DNA of 64,000 bases, from contig JAUNVW010000001.1 in assembly GCA_030540635.1 (NCBI GenBank), positions 81,973 through 145,972 of the forward strand, in the 5' to 3' direction. Below are positions 18,691 through 28,545 of this stretch, one piece after another. The stretch is from Tissierellia bacterium. Its GTDB lineage: Bacteria > Bacillota > Clostridia > Tissierellales > Peptoniphilaceae. The notes beneath the pieces are model-generated. The model was not told the origin of the DNA. It did not search any database and worked only from the letters and a program-made list of their open reading frames with translations. Position 1 is the first letter of the stretch; each line of letters starts with the position of its first letter. The position numbers and the translations under genes were made by a program.

Positions 18691-19421
18691 TTCTTATCCC
18701 CTCCATGTCGATAAATGGTCACCGTTGTATTGTCGATTCCTCCATAATCGTTGGCCATTTCTATCAACTCGTAGCACTTTTCTTTTAAATCGGTATCTTC
18801 TTCCAACACTTCAACAATATCTTCTTCATCGACTTGATTATTTAAACCGTCCGAACATAACAGTAAATAGTCACCGGAGGATAAATCCAAGGCGATCATT
18901 TCTGCCTCTACCTCTTCGGCAACTCCAATACTTCTGGTAATCACATTTTTTTGTGAGAATTCTTCTGCTTCCTCTTCCGTAATCATTCCTGAAATTAATA
19001 AATCATTCACCAAAGAATGGTCTCTCGAAATTTGCTTAAAACCATATTTATTTAAAATATAACATCTTGAGTCACCGACATTAACGACAAAAACCGTATC
19101 ATCTTTGATTAAGGCACCGACGATCGTCGTTCCCATATTGGACATCTCTTCATTTTCCAATGATTTCTCATACACTTTTTCATTGGAAGAAGAGATCGCC
19201 CGTTTAATTTCTTCAAATGGTTGATTGAGATCGACATCTTCTTCTTTAAAATAGCGGATAAATTCTTTTACGGCTAAAGAAGAAGCGATCTCCCCGGCTT
19301 TATGTCCTCCCATGCCATCGGCAACGACCAATAATAGAAAGTCTTTATTTTCATAATGATCATAGGAATCTTCATTTAACTTACGCAAAATGCCAGTATC
19401 ACTTAATGATTCGTATTTCAA
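18687..19421 (-). CDS. prpC: PP2C-type protein phosphatase
   Basis: 244 residues. It opposes PrkC. The PP2C metal motifs are present: ED near residue 17, VVADGMGGH near 33, VGDSR near 115, RDHSLV, SDGL and the C-terminal DNTTV. The gene overlaps both rlmN and prkC by 4 bases. Confidence 0.95.
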   Translation of the reverse strand: MKYESLSDTGILRKLNEDSYDHYENKDFLLLVVADGMGGHKAGEIASSLAVKEFIRYFKEEDVDLNQPFEEIKRAISSSNEKVYEKSLENEEMSNMGTTIVGALIKDDTVFVVNVGDSRCYILNKYGFKQISRDHSLVNDLLISGMITEEEAEEFSQKNVITRSIGVAEEVEAEMIALDLSSGDYLLLCSDGLNNQVDEEDIVEVLEEDTDLKEKCYELIEMANDYGGIDNTTVTIYRHGGDKK

Positions 19422-20455
19422 GACATCACCTCTTTATTATCTCTTCGTAATTGACCACATGCGCTTTCAATATCCCTTCCTTGAGACTTTCGAATGGTCG
19501 TATGAATGCCTCTGGCCTTTAATTTCTTTGAAAAATCTTCAATTTCCTTTGTGTTCGAGGATTTACCCCCAAATTCGGCAATGGGATTTAAGGGGATTAA
19601 ATTGATATGAATATTTTGATGGTGGAACAATCTCACCAGTTCATCAATATGTTTTTCTTTATCATTGATTTCATGGATCAACGTATATTCATAACTTACC
19701 CTTCGTCCCGTTTTTTGATAAAAATATTCACAAGCCTTAATTATATCTTCAACGGAATACCTTTTGGTAATTGGCATAATCTCTCTTCTTTCTTCATCAA
19801 AGGGATTATGTAGGGATATCGTTAGATTAATAGGTATCCCCCGTTCTGCTAAATCATAAATTTTCGGCACAATGCCACAGGTCGATAATGTCATTCGTCG
19901 TATCGACATATTATAACCATCTTTATCTCCCAGAATTTCTATAAATTTTAAGATTTCATCGTAATTATCCAAAGGCTCACCGATACCCATGATCACCAGA
20001 TTAGAAATCCTTTTTCCTACAGATTCTGATACGAGATAGATTTGATTTAACATCTCATATGCTTTTAAATTTCGGATAAAACCGGCTTTTGTCGACGCAC
20101 AAAAGGAACATCCCATGCGACAGCCAACTTGGGAAGATATACATATGGTGTTTCGATTTTCATACTCCATATATACGGCCTCCACAATATTTAAATCTTT
20201 CAATTCAATGAGAAATTTTTTTGTTCCATCTTCCTTTGAGGAGAAAACACGATAAATACGGTCTTTTTGTATCTCCCCATATTCTGTTAATTTCTCCCGG
20301 AGATTCTTTGATAAATTCGTCATTTCATCAAATTTCATCCAGTGATTTTTATGGATATTTTCAAAAATTTGATTCCCGCGATAGGGTTTCTCTCCCATAT
20401 CCTTAAGCGCATTTTTTAATTGTTCCTTCGTTAAATCATTAAATCGATAATTCAT
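19418..20455 (-). CDS. rlmN: 23S rRNA A2503 methyltransferase (radical SAM)
   Basis: 345 residues. The radical-SAM cluster motif CRMGCSFC follows SSQVG, and the C-terminal catalytic cysteine lies in ESACGQL. It adds a C2 methyl to A2503 of 23S rRNA and A37 of tRNAs. I start it at ATG 20455 because the ATG four codons upstream is part of the GAGGT ribosome site. A TGGTATAAT extended -10 lies about 20 bases before the start and may begin the rlmN-prpC-prkC-rsgA-rpe transcript. Confidence 0.95.
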   Translation of the reverse strand: MNYRFNDLTKEQLKNALKDMGEKPYRGNQIFENIHKNHWMKFDEMTNLSKNLREKLTEYGEIQKDRIYRVFSSKEDGTKKFLIELKDLNIVEAVYMEYENRNTICISSQVGCRMGCSFCASTKAGFIRNLKAYEMLNQIYLVSESVGKRISNLVIMGIGEPLDNYDEILKFIEILGDKDGYNMSIRRMTLSTCGIVPKIYDLAERGIPINLTISLHNPFDEERREIMPITKRYSVEDIIKACEYFYQKTGRRVSYEYTLIHEINDKEKHIDELVRLFHHQNIHINLIPLNPIAEFGGKSSNTKEIEDFSKKLKARGIHTTIRKSQGRDIESACGQLRRDNKEVMS

Positions 20456-20524
20456 AATATACCTCATTCTAAATTATACCACAAACGGCTGAAAGGAACA
20501 GTATTCTAAGGAAATTTCAGTTGA

Positions 20525-21745
20525 TCACTTCTGAAATTTTGAGATAAAAAAACCAGTATAAGCCTCCTGATAAGGCATTGTCTTTATAAATGGATTGTCA
20601 TCATTGAACGCATAAATCGGAACGGCTTGTAAATCTTTCATTATTTCCTTCCGTATATTTTCATTTTCATCTTTTAAGATGGTACAGGTGCTATATACTA
20701 AAAATCCACCTTTTTTGACATATCGTATCCCTTGTTGAACCAATTTTTTCTGTGTTTCTACTAATTCCTCGATATCTTCTCGAGTTCTTCGAATTTTAAT
20801 TTCCGGTTTTTTCCCCGCTTCCCCTAAACCAGAACACGGGGCATCAATAAGGACATAATCAAATTGATCCTCCCATGGCTTATGAAATATTGTACCATCC
20901 CGATGGGTGATTTCTATATTCTTACAGTGTAAGCGTCTAAAATTATCCATCATCCGATATTTTTTTTGGCCATGTATATCATTGGCGACAATATGGCCAG
21001 TATTTCCCATAATATGGGATAAATGGGCGGTTTTACCTCCGGGAGCAGCGCATAAATCTAAAACTAAACTATTTTTTTTTGGCGCTAAAATCTTCGATGT
21101 CAATATTGACGATGCCCCCTGGACCGTAATCCATCCATTTTTAAAAACCTCTGTCGAAAAGATATCTTTCGGATTACAAAGAATAAAAGCCTCTTCTAAA
21201 GATGGAATCTCTTTTAAAATATAGCCTTTCGATTGTAGTAAATCGATGGCTTCTCTATTAATGATTCGAATGACCATCTCTTTTTCTTGCAAAAATGATT
21301 CCAAAATCTTTTTAACCGTTTTCTTTTTGTATTCTTTGATCAGTAAATCATAAACATCATCGTGGACGGAATATAATATTCGTGGATCATTGATCACCAT
21401 ATCATGGGATTTCCTTAAATAATTTCTCAAAATGGCATTGACATATTTTCGATCCCTTCGATCAGCCAATTTGTTGGCTTCATTGACCACGGCATATTCT
21501 GGAATTCCATCGAAGAAATCCAAATGATAAATACTCATTCTTAAAATATTTTTGGTCCTTTGATCCTCTCGATTTTTATGGGATAATACTGAAATATAAT
21601 GATCCAATAATCTAAGATTTTCGATGATGCCATAACAAGTTCTTACAACGAGGTCAGAGTATTCCCCATGATTCAATAATTCTCCTAAATAGCCTCCATT
21701 TTCTACATCTTCTAAAATTTGAAGGATTTTTCTTCGTTCACTCAT
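20525..21745 (-). CDS. rsmB: 16S rRNA C967 methyltransferase RsmB
   Basis: 406 residues. The N-terminal NusB-like RNA-binding domain (1-140, with VVNEANKLADRR) is followed by a Rossmann-type methyltransferase (DLCAAPGGKT). The two cysteines for m5C chemistry are in PCSGLGE and STCTI. It is downstream of fmt and a metallopeptidase, as is usual in Firmicutes. Confidence 0.95.
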   Translation of the reverse strand: MSERRKILQILEDVENGGYLGELLNHGEYSDLVVRTCYGIIENLRLLDHYISVLSHKNREDQRTKNILRMSIYHLDFFDGIPEYAVVNEANKLADRRDRKYVNAILRNYLRKSHDMVINDPRILYSVHDDVYDLLIKEYKKKTVKKILESFLQEKEMVIRIINREAIDLLQSKGYILKEIPSLEEAFILCNPKDIFSTEVFKNGWITVQGASSILTSKILAPKKNSLVLDLCAAPGGKTAHLSHIMGNTGHIVANDIHGQKKYRMMDNFRRLHCKNIEITHRDGTIFHKPWEDQFDYVLIDAPCSGLGEAGKKPEIKIRRTREDIEELVETQKKLVQQGIRYVKKGGFLVYSTCTILKDENENIRKEIMKDLQAVPIYAFNDDNPFIKTMPYQEAYTGFFISKFQK

Positions 21746-21759
21746 ACTATTCCTTTCAT

Positions 21760-21789
21760 AAAAATAAAGGTGATTTTATCACCTTTATC
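21760..21789 (-). terminator. Hairpin terminator between the YugP-like peptidase gene and rsmB
   Basis: The stem ATAAAGGTGAT / ATCACCTTTAT has a 3-base loop and TTTTTATG on the minus strand. It overlaps the peptidase stop and could reduce read-through into rsmB. Confidence 0.75.
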
Positions 21790-22465
21790 TTCTACGATTA
21801 TTAATCAAAATTAAACGTAATAATTGGGTAAGTGCTACTAAAGTCGATGCGATATAGGTAAACGCCGCTGCTTTAAGCACTTTTGTTGCTTGTCCATATT
21901 CTTGCTGATCGACAAAATCACCTTGACTTAAAGACGCCATTGCTCGTCGTGAAGCGTTTATTTCGACGGGCAATGTAATGATTTGAAAAGCCACGGTAGT
22001 TGTAAATAAAAGTATTCCAGCTGTTACTAGTTTTGGCAGACTAAAAAATATTCCTGCTAAAAATAGAATCCAAACCATTTGTGAAGAAAAATTAACCACT
22101 GGAACTAAGCTATTTCTTAAACGTAATGCCATATATCCTTCCTGATCTTGAATTGCATGACCTACTTCATGGGCAGCAACGGCAATGGAAGAAATACTCG
22201 AACTATTATACACAGGTTCCGATAAAGAAATGCTTTTTTTATTGGGATCGTAATGGTCGGTCAACTGACCCCTTACGGGTATTACCGGAATATCACTTAA
22301 TCCATGGCGATCAAGGATAATCCTTGCGACTTCACCACCAGTATAACCATTTTTATTCGGTATTTTTGAAAATTTCGAAAAGGTGGAACTCACTTTATAT
22401 TGGGCATAACTTGCAATTAATAATGCCGGGATTAGTAATAAAATGGTCGAATCATAAAAAAACAT
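21785..22465 (-). CDS. Membrane zinc metallopeptidase (YugP-like)
   Basis: 226 residues from ATG 22465, which GGAGG serves. There is one membrane segment at the N-terminus, then the zinc motif HEVGHAIQD at about 112-120 and two or three further hydrophobic segments. This is the DUF2268-unrelated YugP family, of unknown substrate and commonly located between fmt and rsmB. The catalytic HExxH is intact. Confidence 0.85.
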   Translation of the reverse strand: MFFYDSTILLLIPALLIASYAQYKVSSTFSKFSKIPNKNGYTGGEVARIILDRHGLSDIPVIPVRGQLTDHYDPNKKSISLSEPVYNSSSISSIAVAAHEVGHAIQDQEGYMALRLRNSLVPVVNFSSQMVWILFLAGIFFSLPKLVTAGILLFTTTVAFQIITLPVEINASRRAMASLSQGDFVDQQEYGQATKVLKAAAFTYIASTLVALTQLLRLILINNRRR

Positions 22466-22479
22466 AATAACCTCCAATT

Positions 22480-23418
22480 TTATTGATGGAGTAAAATACC
22501 TTCTTCGAAATCATTTCCCAACAAATAAGAGGATACATCCATTTTTCTTTTGTTGGGAAATTGGATTTCCGTCAAAACAATATAACCGTCTTGGCAAGAT
22601 ATCTTTATACCATCATCTTTTACTTGTACCACTTTTCCATTGCTGTGATTATTATATTCATGAATTGTGTACATGTTATGAATTTTTACATTCTCTCCAT
22701 GGTAATTAAAAAATACTCCTGGCCACGGGGAAAACCCACGCATTTTATTATATATTTTTTCCGGTGTTTCATTAAAATCAATCCGTCCCATTTTTTTCTG
22801 AATCATTGAACAATAGGTCGCTTCATTTTCATTTTGAATCTTACGATTTAAATATCGTTCATCAAATCTATGGATCACTTTAACAATTAACTCTCCACCT
22901 AATTTTGCCAAACGATCATGGAGAGAATCCGCCCGTTCGTCTTTACCAATGGGAAGGGATTCTTGGAGCAAAATATCGCCTGCATCTAATCTTTCTTCCA
23001 CGAGCATAATGGTAACTCCAGAAACTTTATCGCCATTGATAATTGACCATTGAATCGGTGCCGCTCCCCGATGTTTCGGTAATAAAGAGGAGTGAATATT
23101 TAAAATACGATCTTTAAATCGTCGGAGCAACCGCTCTTTAATCACTTGTCCATAGGCAACGATAACGATAAATTCTGGATCAATTTCATTTAATGTCTCA
23201 TAAACTATATCGCTATTAATATCCTCTGGCGTTATTACCGGGATTTTATGCTCCATTGCATATCTCTTTACCGGCGTCGGAAGTAATTTGTTCTTCGATC
23301 GTCGTTTATCTTGTCCTGTGATTACAAGTTCAACATCGATATCTTCGTCTTCATCGAGGGCTTTTAAGCTCTCCACTGCGAAATCAGGAGTTCCAATAAA
23401 TACTACAGATTTCTTCAT
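22480..23418 (-). CDS. fmt: Methionyl-tRNA formyltransferase
   Basis: 312 residues. It formylates initiator Met-tRNA using 10-formyltetrahydrofolate. The catalytic segment NIHSSLLPKHRGAAP and the C-terminal tRNA-binding domain (SPWPGVFF) are clear. The start at MKKSV follows AAGGAGGAAGA and overlaps the def stop by 4 bases (ATGA), so formylation and deformylation are co-translated. Confidence 0.96.
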   Translation of the reverse strand: MKKSVVFIGTPDFAVESLKALDEDEDIDVELVITGQDKRRSKNKLLPTPVKRYAMEHKIPVITPEDINSDIVYETLNEIDPEFIVIVAYGQVIKERLLRRFKDRILNIHSSLLPKHRGAAPIQWSIINGDKVSGVTIMLVEERLDAGDILLQESLPIGKDERADSLHDRLAKLGGELIVKVIHRFDERYLNRKIQNENEATYCSMIQKKMGRIDFNETPEKIYNKMRGFSPWPGVFFNYHGENVKIHNMYTIHEYNNHSNGKVVQVKDDGIKISCQDGYIVLTEIQFPNKRKMDVSSYLLGNDFEEGILLHQ

Positions 23419-23918
23419 TCTTCCTCCTTTTCCTGCTCCTCTAACCATTGAACAAGTTCTGGATCATCTTTTGCCAACTTTTTATCTATATACAATACGC
23501 CGTTGAGATGATCATTTTCATGTTGAATTACCCGGGCAAAATAATCGCTTGCTTCAATTTCATGGCTTTGGCCATCTTCATCTTGATACCGCAATCGGAT
23601 TTTTGTCGGTCTTTTAACAAATCCAGATTGTTCCGGCACCGATAAACATCCTTCAATATCAATTTCTTCATCGTCGTTTTTCTCTATTATTTCTGGATTT
23701 ATAAAAACACGCAAGCCTTTATCATCCCTAAGATCGATAACAAATAATCGGCGCAAAACCCCTACTTGGGGAGCCGCAATGCCGACGCCTTCGGATTCCT
23801 TCATCGTTTCGGCCATATCTTCAATCAGCATTTTTATCCGCTCATCTATGATTTCGATTTTCCTCGATTTTTTTCGTAGGAGGGGATCTCCTTCTTTACG
23901 TATATTCCGAATAGCCAT
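23415..23918 (-). CDS. def: Peptide deformylase
   Basis: 167 residues. It removes the N-formyl group from new proteins. All three metal or active-site motifs are present: GVGIAAPQVG, EGCLSVPE and QHENDHLNG. It sits between priA and fmt, with GGAGG before the ATG. Confidence 0.97.
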   Translation of the reverse strand: MAIRNIRKEGDPLLRKKSRKIEIIDERIKMLIEDMAETMKESEGVGIAAPQVGVLRRLFVIDLRDDKGLRVFINPEIIEKNDDEEIDIEGCLSVPEQSGFVKRPTKIRLRYQDEDGQSHEIEASDYFARVIQHENDHLNGVLYIDKKLAKDDPELVQWLEEQEKEEE

Positions 23919-23936
23919 ATTGACCTCCTTCTATAT

Positions 23937-26306
23937 TTATAGAAAAGATATTGGATCAATCATAATATTAATCCGTATACCTTCAAATCTTAAATGATGT
24001 GTGTTTAATAATAATACCCGTTTCATCGTCTTTTTAATTTCTTCCAAATGGGAATGGATTTTATAATGAAGATCAAAACGGTAGTAGTTATTTACCCGCT
24101 CAATGGGCGAGGGATTTGGCCCTGTCATTAATACCGAAATTTTGTTGTTTTTCAATTCATTTTGTATATGTTTACTGATTTCCATCGCCGTATGTCGTGC
24201 CGTGAATCGATTTTTATGGGCAATATTAATCTTCAATATAGTACAAAAGGGAGGATAATCATATAATTTCCTATTCTTTATTTCGTTTGTATAAAAGAAA
24301 TCATAATCATTTCGAGCTGCTGCTATAATCGGTATTGATGTTGGCTGATAACTTTGAATTAAAACTTCCCCTTGACTTGTACCCCTTCCTGCACGTCCGG
24401 AAACCTGGGTGATCAGTTGAAAAGTTCTTTCATAGGCCTGATAATTTCCCATGTTTAATGAGATATCTGCCGCGACAACTCCCACCAAACTAACTTTTTC
24501 AAAATCCAAACCTTTCGATAACATCTGAGTACCAATGAGGATATCTATTTCTCCCTTGCGCATCTTCTCATCCACATTATCATAATGCCTTCGATGATGG
24601 GTCGTATCGGAGTCCATTCGATAAACATTCGCCGATGGAAATATTTTCTGTATTTCTTCTTCCAGCTTTTCCGTTCCACCGCCAAATTCCTTCAAATGTT
24701 CACTGCCACAATTCGGACAAATCCTCGGAAGTTTCTTTGTCCTTCCACAAAGATGGCATAATAATCTTCCCTTCGATTTATGATAGGTCATCGAAATATC
24801 ACAACTATCACATTCAATGACATAACCGCAGCGCCGACAAAGAACAAAGGAGGAATGTCCTCTTTTGTTGAGAAATAATATACTCTGTTCTTTTTTTTCT
24901 AGACGTTTTTGTATCTCCTGGGCCAGGGGTTCTGAGATCATACCGTAATTACCATGATGCATTTCTTCTCGCATATCGATAATTTTCGTATGGGGTAAGC
25001 CCCGACTTGTAGCCCGCTGTTTCATCTCCAAAATTGTAAATTCCTTTTTCTTTCCTCGATAATACTCCCTAACCCCAGGTGTCGCAGAACCTAATACTAA
25101 TTTTCCTCCATGGTAATCCATACGCCTTTCCGCAATTTCAAGAGCATTGTATTTCGGATTTTGCTCCGAACGATAGGATAATTCATGGGCTTCATCGATA
25201 ATGATGATACCAATATTTTCCAGAGGCGAAAAGATTGCCGATCGTGCACCTATGACAATGCGAACTTTTTTTTCTTTAATTAATCGATATTGTTCAAAAC
25301 GTTCATTCAAGGTTAATTTTGAATGAATAACTGCAACTTTTCCATCGAATCGACCGGCAAATCGATGGATGGTTTGTGGCGTTAAACTAATTTCCGGAAC
25401 TAATATTATTGCCGTTTTACCCATCTTTAGTGTTTTTTCCACTAATTGTAAATATACCTCCGTTTTTCCTGATCCCGTTACACCATGGAGTAGATATTTT
25501 CCATCGTTTTTCATGATTTTATCGTAACAATCTTGCTGTATGGCGTTTAAACGATGTTTTTTATAAACTTCTTTTTCTCCTATAATTTTTCTCGAGATTC
25601 TACGATTTTCTATTTTAATAGCCCCTTTATCGTAAAGGGATTGAATGGACGAATAAGATACCTGTAATTTTTTCATTAATTCTTTTTGCGATATCCATTG
25701 ATCTTTTTTTAAATATTTTAAAATTTGAATCTGGCTCTTGGCATTTTTCGGCAATTCTCCAATTTGAATACGGCCAGTACTGGAGATGTATTTTTCATAT
25801 TGATAATCCATATGACGGCTTAATCCATATTCATGGATAATTTCCTTGTCCTCTACCCGTTTTAATAAATCTTTACGAGAAAGTGAAGGGAAAGTTTTTT
25901 GAATCTCTTTCCATGTCCTCTTTTTCTCTAAATATTGTAAGAGTTCATCATCGGATTTCTTCTCGGTATAAAACAATTCTTCGATATTCTGCCAATTCCC
26001 CGGTGGAAGTACCGTCTGAAAAGCCGAAGATAAATCCGATAAATAATAATCTTCCATATAAAAAGCCAGTTCAATTAATTCCTCATTAATAATGGGCTCT
26101 TCATCAATAATATCAAGAATTTCTTTAATTTCAAAGGGATAATCTTTCCTCATATCTTTCCCAACAATTAATCCCATTTTCGTTTGATTGCCACGGCCAA
26201 AGGGGATGATCACACGACTACCCACTGCTATTTTTTTTGGAGAATGGTAAGTAAATAGATGGTGATTTATTCGGTTTTTATGATTAATGATAATTTTATA
26301 ATTCAC
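23937..26306 (-). CDS. priA: Primosomal helicase PriA
   Basis: 789 residues, starting with GTG behind GGGGAG. The N-terminal DNA-binding domain is followed by a superfamily-2 helicase with Walker A GVTGSGKTEVYL and DEAH in IIDEAHE, then a zinc-binding insert with paired cysteines (CRRCGY, CDSC, CHLCG, CPNCG). It restarts stalled replication forks by reloading DnaB. The size is typical. Confidence 0.96.
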   Translation of the reverse strand: MNYKIIINHKNRINHHLFTYHSPKKIAVGSRVIIPFGRGNQTKMGLIVGKDMRKDYPFEIKEILDIIDEEPIINEELIELAFYMEDYYLSDLSSAFQTVLPPGNWQNIEELFYTEKKSDDELLQYLEKKRTWKEIQKTFPSLSRKDLLKRVEDKEIIHEYGLSRHMDYQYEKYISSTGRIQIGELPKNAKSQIQILKYLKKDQWISQKELMKKLQVSYSSIQSLYDKGAIKIENRRISRKIIGEKEVYKKHRLNAIQQDCYDKIMKNDGKYLLHGVTGSGKTEVYLQLVEKTLKMGKTAIILVPEISLTPQTIHRFAGRFDGKVAVIHSKLTLNERFEQYRLIKEKKVRIVIGARSAIFSPLENIGIIIIDEAHELSYRSEQNPKYNALEIAERRMDYHGGKLVLGSATPGVREYYRGKKKEFTILEMKQRATSRGLPHTKIIDMREEMHHGNYGMISEPLAQEIQKRLEKKEQSILFLNKRGHSSFVLCRRCGYVIECDSCDISMTYHKSKGRLLCHLCGRTKKLPRICPNCGSEHLKEFGGGTEKLEEEIQKIFPSANVYRMDSDTTHHRRHYDNVDEKMRKGEIDILIGTQMLSKGLDFEKVSLVGVVAADISLNMGNYQAYERTFQLITQVSGRAGRGTSQGEVLIQSYQPTSIPIIAAARNDYDFFYTNEIKNRKLYDYPPFCTILKINIAHKNRFTARHTAMEISKHIQNELKNNKISVLMTGPNPSPIERVNNYYRFDLHYKIHSHLEEIKKTMKRVLLLNTHHLRFEGIRINIMIDPISFL

Positions 26307-26322
26307 AAAATCTCCCCACAGG

Positions 26323-26345
26323 AAAACCGGCTTATTGCCGGCTTT
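26323..26345 (-). terminator. Weak terminator after coaBC
   Basis: The GC-rich stem CCGGC/GCCGG with a 5-base loop is flanked by A and T runs (minus strand GCCGGTTTTCC). It lies in the 38-base gap between coaBC and priA. The stem is short, so read-through is likely. Confidence 0.5.
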
Positions 26346-27504
26346 ATAATAAGTCTAATATTCGATCTGCTAAATCTTTTTTCGACATTAAATCTAATTT
26401 TTCCACATCATCACCGATAATTGTGCATATATTCGTATCGACATTAAAACCTGCACCCTTTTGGGTAATATCGTTGGCGATAATATAATCCAAGGACTTC
26501 TTTTCTTTTTTAATCCTGGCATTTTCCATTAAATTTTCCGTTTCTGCAGCAAAACCAATTAATTTTTGATGGCTTTTTTTTCCCGCGAAATACATTAAGA
26601 TATCTGGATTTTCTTCTAGTTCCAAGATCAAATCTTGATCTTTTTTCTTAATCTTCTGATCGTATCTCACCTTCGGTCGATAATCCGACGGCGCCGCCGC
26701 CATAATTAAAGCATCGGCATCGTCAAAATATTCATCAATTTTACGCATTAATTCATTGGTTGAGTGGATATATTCTGTTGGCCAATGGGATTTTAATGAT
26801 GTGGGACCTGAAATTAAAAGGACGTCTGCCCCTCTTTTCCACGCTTGTTCTGCTATGGCATACCCCATTTTACCGCTGGAATCATTGGTTAAATAACGTA
26901 CCGGATCAATTCGCTCAACAGTAGGCCCTGCCGTTACAATGATTTTTTTATGGCGCAAATCTTTCACCGTCATTTTTTTCTCAAGGACAGGCACAATATC
27001 TTCCGGCTCTGCCATACGTCCTTTTCCAACGGTATTACAAGCTAAACGTCCTATTTGAGCTTCGATGAATTCGTGGCCCCATTCCTTTAATTGCTCAATA
27101 TTTTTTTGCGTTGCAGGGTGAGACAACATATTATCATTCATCCCCGGAGCAAATAAAACAGAGCCATTATAGGCTAAAAAGGCGGAACTCAATAAATCAT
27201 CGGCGATTCCATTGGCTGCTTTTCCAATAAAATTTGCCGTTGCTGGAGCAATAATAAAAGCATCGATATCTTTAACCAATTCAATATGCTCGACTAAATC
27301 ATGATGGCCTTTATGAAACATTTCTGAATACACTTTCGTTCGCCCCATGGTTTCAAAAGTCAAAGGTGAAACAAATTCCTTTGCATTTTCCGTCATTATT
27401 ATTCGCAAGTCATAATCTTTTTTTACTAATCGCGAACATAATTCCAGAACTTTATAAAGGGCAATACCGCCGGTTATACCTAAAAGAATTTTTTTCTTAT
27501 TCAT
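26344..27504 (-). CDS. coaBC: Bifunctional phosphopantothenoylcysteine decarboxylase/synthetase
   Basis: 386 residues. Two coenzyme A steps: CoaC (N-terminal, FMN-dependent) with PGMNDNM and the CNTVGKGRMAEP lid, and CoaB (from about 180) with AGPTVERIDPVR and NDSSGKMG. The ATG at 27504 overlaps the rpoZ stop, giving coupled translation; an in-frame ATG seven codons upstream lies inside rpoZ and has no ribosome site. Confidence 0.95.
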   Translation of the reverse strand: MNKKKILLGITGGIALYKVLELCSRLVKKDYDLRIIMTENAKEFVSPLTFETMGRTKVYSEMFHKGHHDLVEHIELVKDIDAFIIAPATANFIGKAANGIADDLLSSAFLAYNGSVLFAPGMNDNMLSHPATQKNIEQLKEWGHEFIEAQIGRLACNTVGKGRMAEPEDIVPVLEKKMTVKDLRHKKIIVTAGPTVERIDPVRYLTNDSSGKMGYAIAEQAWKRGADVLLISGPTSLKSHWPTEYIHSTNELMRKIDEYFDDADALIMAAAPSDYRPKVRYDQKIKKKDQDLILELEENPDILMYFAGKKSHQKLIGFAAETENLMENARIKKEKKSLDYIIANDITQKGAGFNVDTNICTIIGDDVEKLDLMSKKDLADRILDLL

Positions 27505-27694
27505 AAGGTTTGATTTCAACAACATCGCCTTCCATTATTTCTTCTATGGCAATGGTTACTGGATTACGTCGATTTGTTTTCACAAGGGGCTCCGATCCAT
27601 CAATGATCTTTCGTGCCCTTTTCGATGCCATCATGCACAGGGCATAACGGGAATCATCAATTTTTTCTAATTCTTCAAAGGATGGATTAATCAT
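27497..27694 (-). CDS. rpoZ: RNA polymerase omega subunit
   Basis: 65 residues, the short Firmicutes form. The conserved DSRYALCMMASKRAR segment that grips the beta' C-terminus is present. It overlaps gmk and coaBC, the usual gmk-rpoZ-coaBC order. Confidence 0.94.
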   Translation of the reverse strand: MINPSFEELEKIDDSRYALCMMASKRARKIIDGSEPLVKTNRRNPVTIAIEEIMEGDVVEIKPYE

Positions 27695-28283
27695 GGTGTT
27701 GAACTCCTTTCACATTACGTACCCGTAATTTTTCCGCTTGGATAATTGCGTCGATTTTATCGACGGTATGGCTAATTTCATCATTAACAACGGCATAATC
27801 GTATTTATCAATAAACGATAATTCTTTCTTTGCATTTTCCATTCGTAAATTAATTTGTTTTTCATCTTCCGTCGATCGCCCTACAATTCGGCGCCTTAAC
27901 TCCATAAGATCTGGGGGTAACAAGAAAATATAAACAGCATTATCAAAATTTTCTTTAACTTGTAAAGCTCCTTGTACATCAATTTCCAATATGACGATTT
28001 CGCCGTTTTTGATTTGTTCTTTTACATATTTTTTTGGTGTACCATAATAATTTCCATGGACCTTAGCAAATTCAAGAAAATCTCCATCTTCTATCCTTTG
28101 ATTAAAATCATCTAAAGATAGAAAATAATAATTTTCTCCATCTTTTTCATTGGGCCGTTTCTTCCGAGTAGTCGCGGAAATTGAATAACGAATATCATCT
28201 CGATCTTTCATTAGTTCTTCACAAACCGTACCTTTACCTACTCCCGATGGACCTGACAATACCAATAAAAATCCTGTATTCAA
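27687..28283 (-). CDS. gmk: Guanylate kinase
   Basis: 198 residues. It phosphorylates GMP to GDP. The P-loop GPSGVGKGT, the GMP-binding region (SATTRKKRPNEKDGENYYF) and the lid (RRRIVGR) are present. It follows remA by one base and overlaps rpoZ. Confidence 0.97.
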   Translation of the reverse strand: MNTGFLLVLSGPSGVGKGTVCEELMKDRDDIRYSISATTRKKRPNEKDGENYYFLSLDDFNQRIEDGDFLEFAKVHGNYYGTPKKYVKEQIKNGEIVILEIDVQGALQVKENFDNAVYIFLLPPDLMELRRRIVGRSTEDEKQINLRMENAKKELSFIDKYDYAVVNDEISHTVDKIDAIIQAEKLRVRNVKGVQHHD

Positions 28284-28284
28284 A

Positions 28285-28545
28285 CTACATATCCCCTTTC
28301 TTTATTCCCTGGCCGTCAAATCGTTGACAAATTGTTTCTGGTTGTATCGCTGAAATGATGATTTTTCCATCATCGGTAACAATTACCGAACGCATCTTCC
28401 GTCCAAAAGTGACATCAATGGCAATACTTTTCTCCTTCGCCTGTTGAATCATGCGTTTCATTGGCGCAGATTCCGGGTTTAGAACTGCGATTATCCGGTC
28501 TTTTACAATATAATTGTCAAAACCAACACTTATTAAATTACTCAA
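28285..28545 (-). CDS. remA: RemA-like regulator (DUF370)
   Basis: 86 residues, full family length. It is a small DNA-binding protein; in Bacillus RemA activates biofilm-matrix and osmoprotection genes. It is identified from the N-terminal SVGFDNYIV and the central segment (TFGRKMRSVI). The start overlaps yicC by 8 bases. Confidence 0.92.
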   Translation of the reverse strand: MSNLISVGFDNYIVKDRIIAVLNPESAPMKRMIQQAKEKSIAIDVTFGRKMRSVIVTDDGKIIISAIQPETICQRFDGQGIKKGDM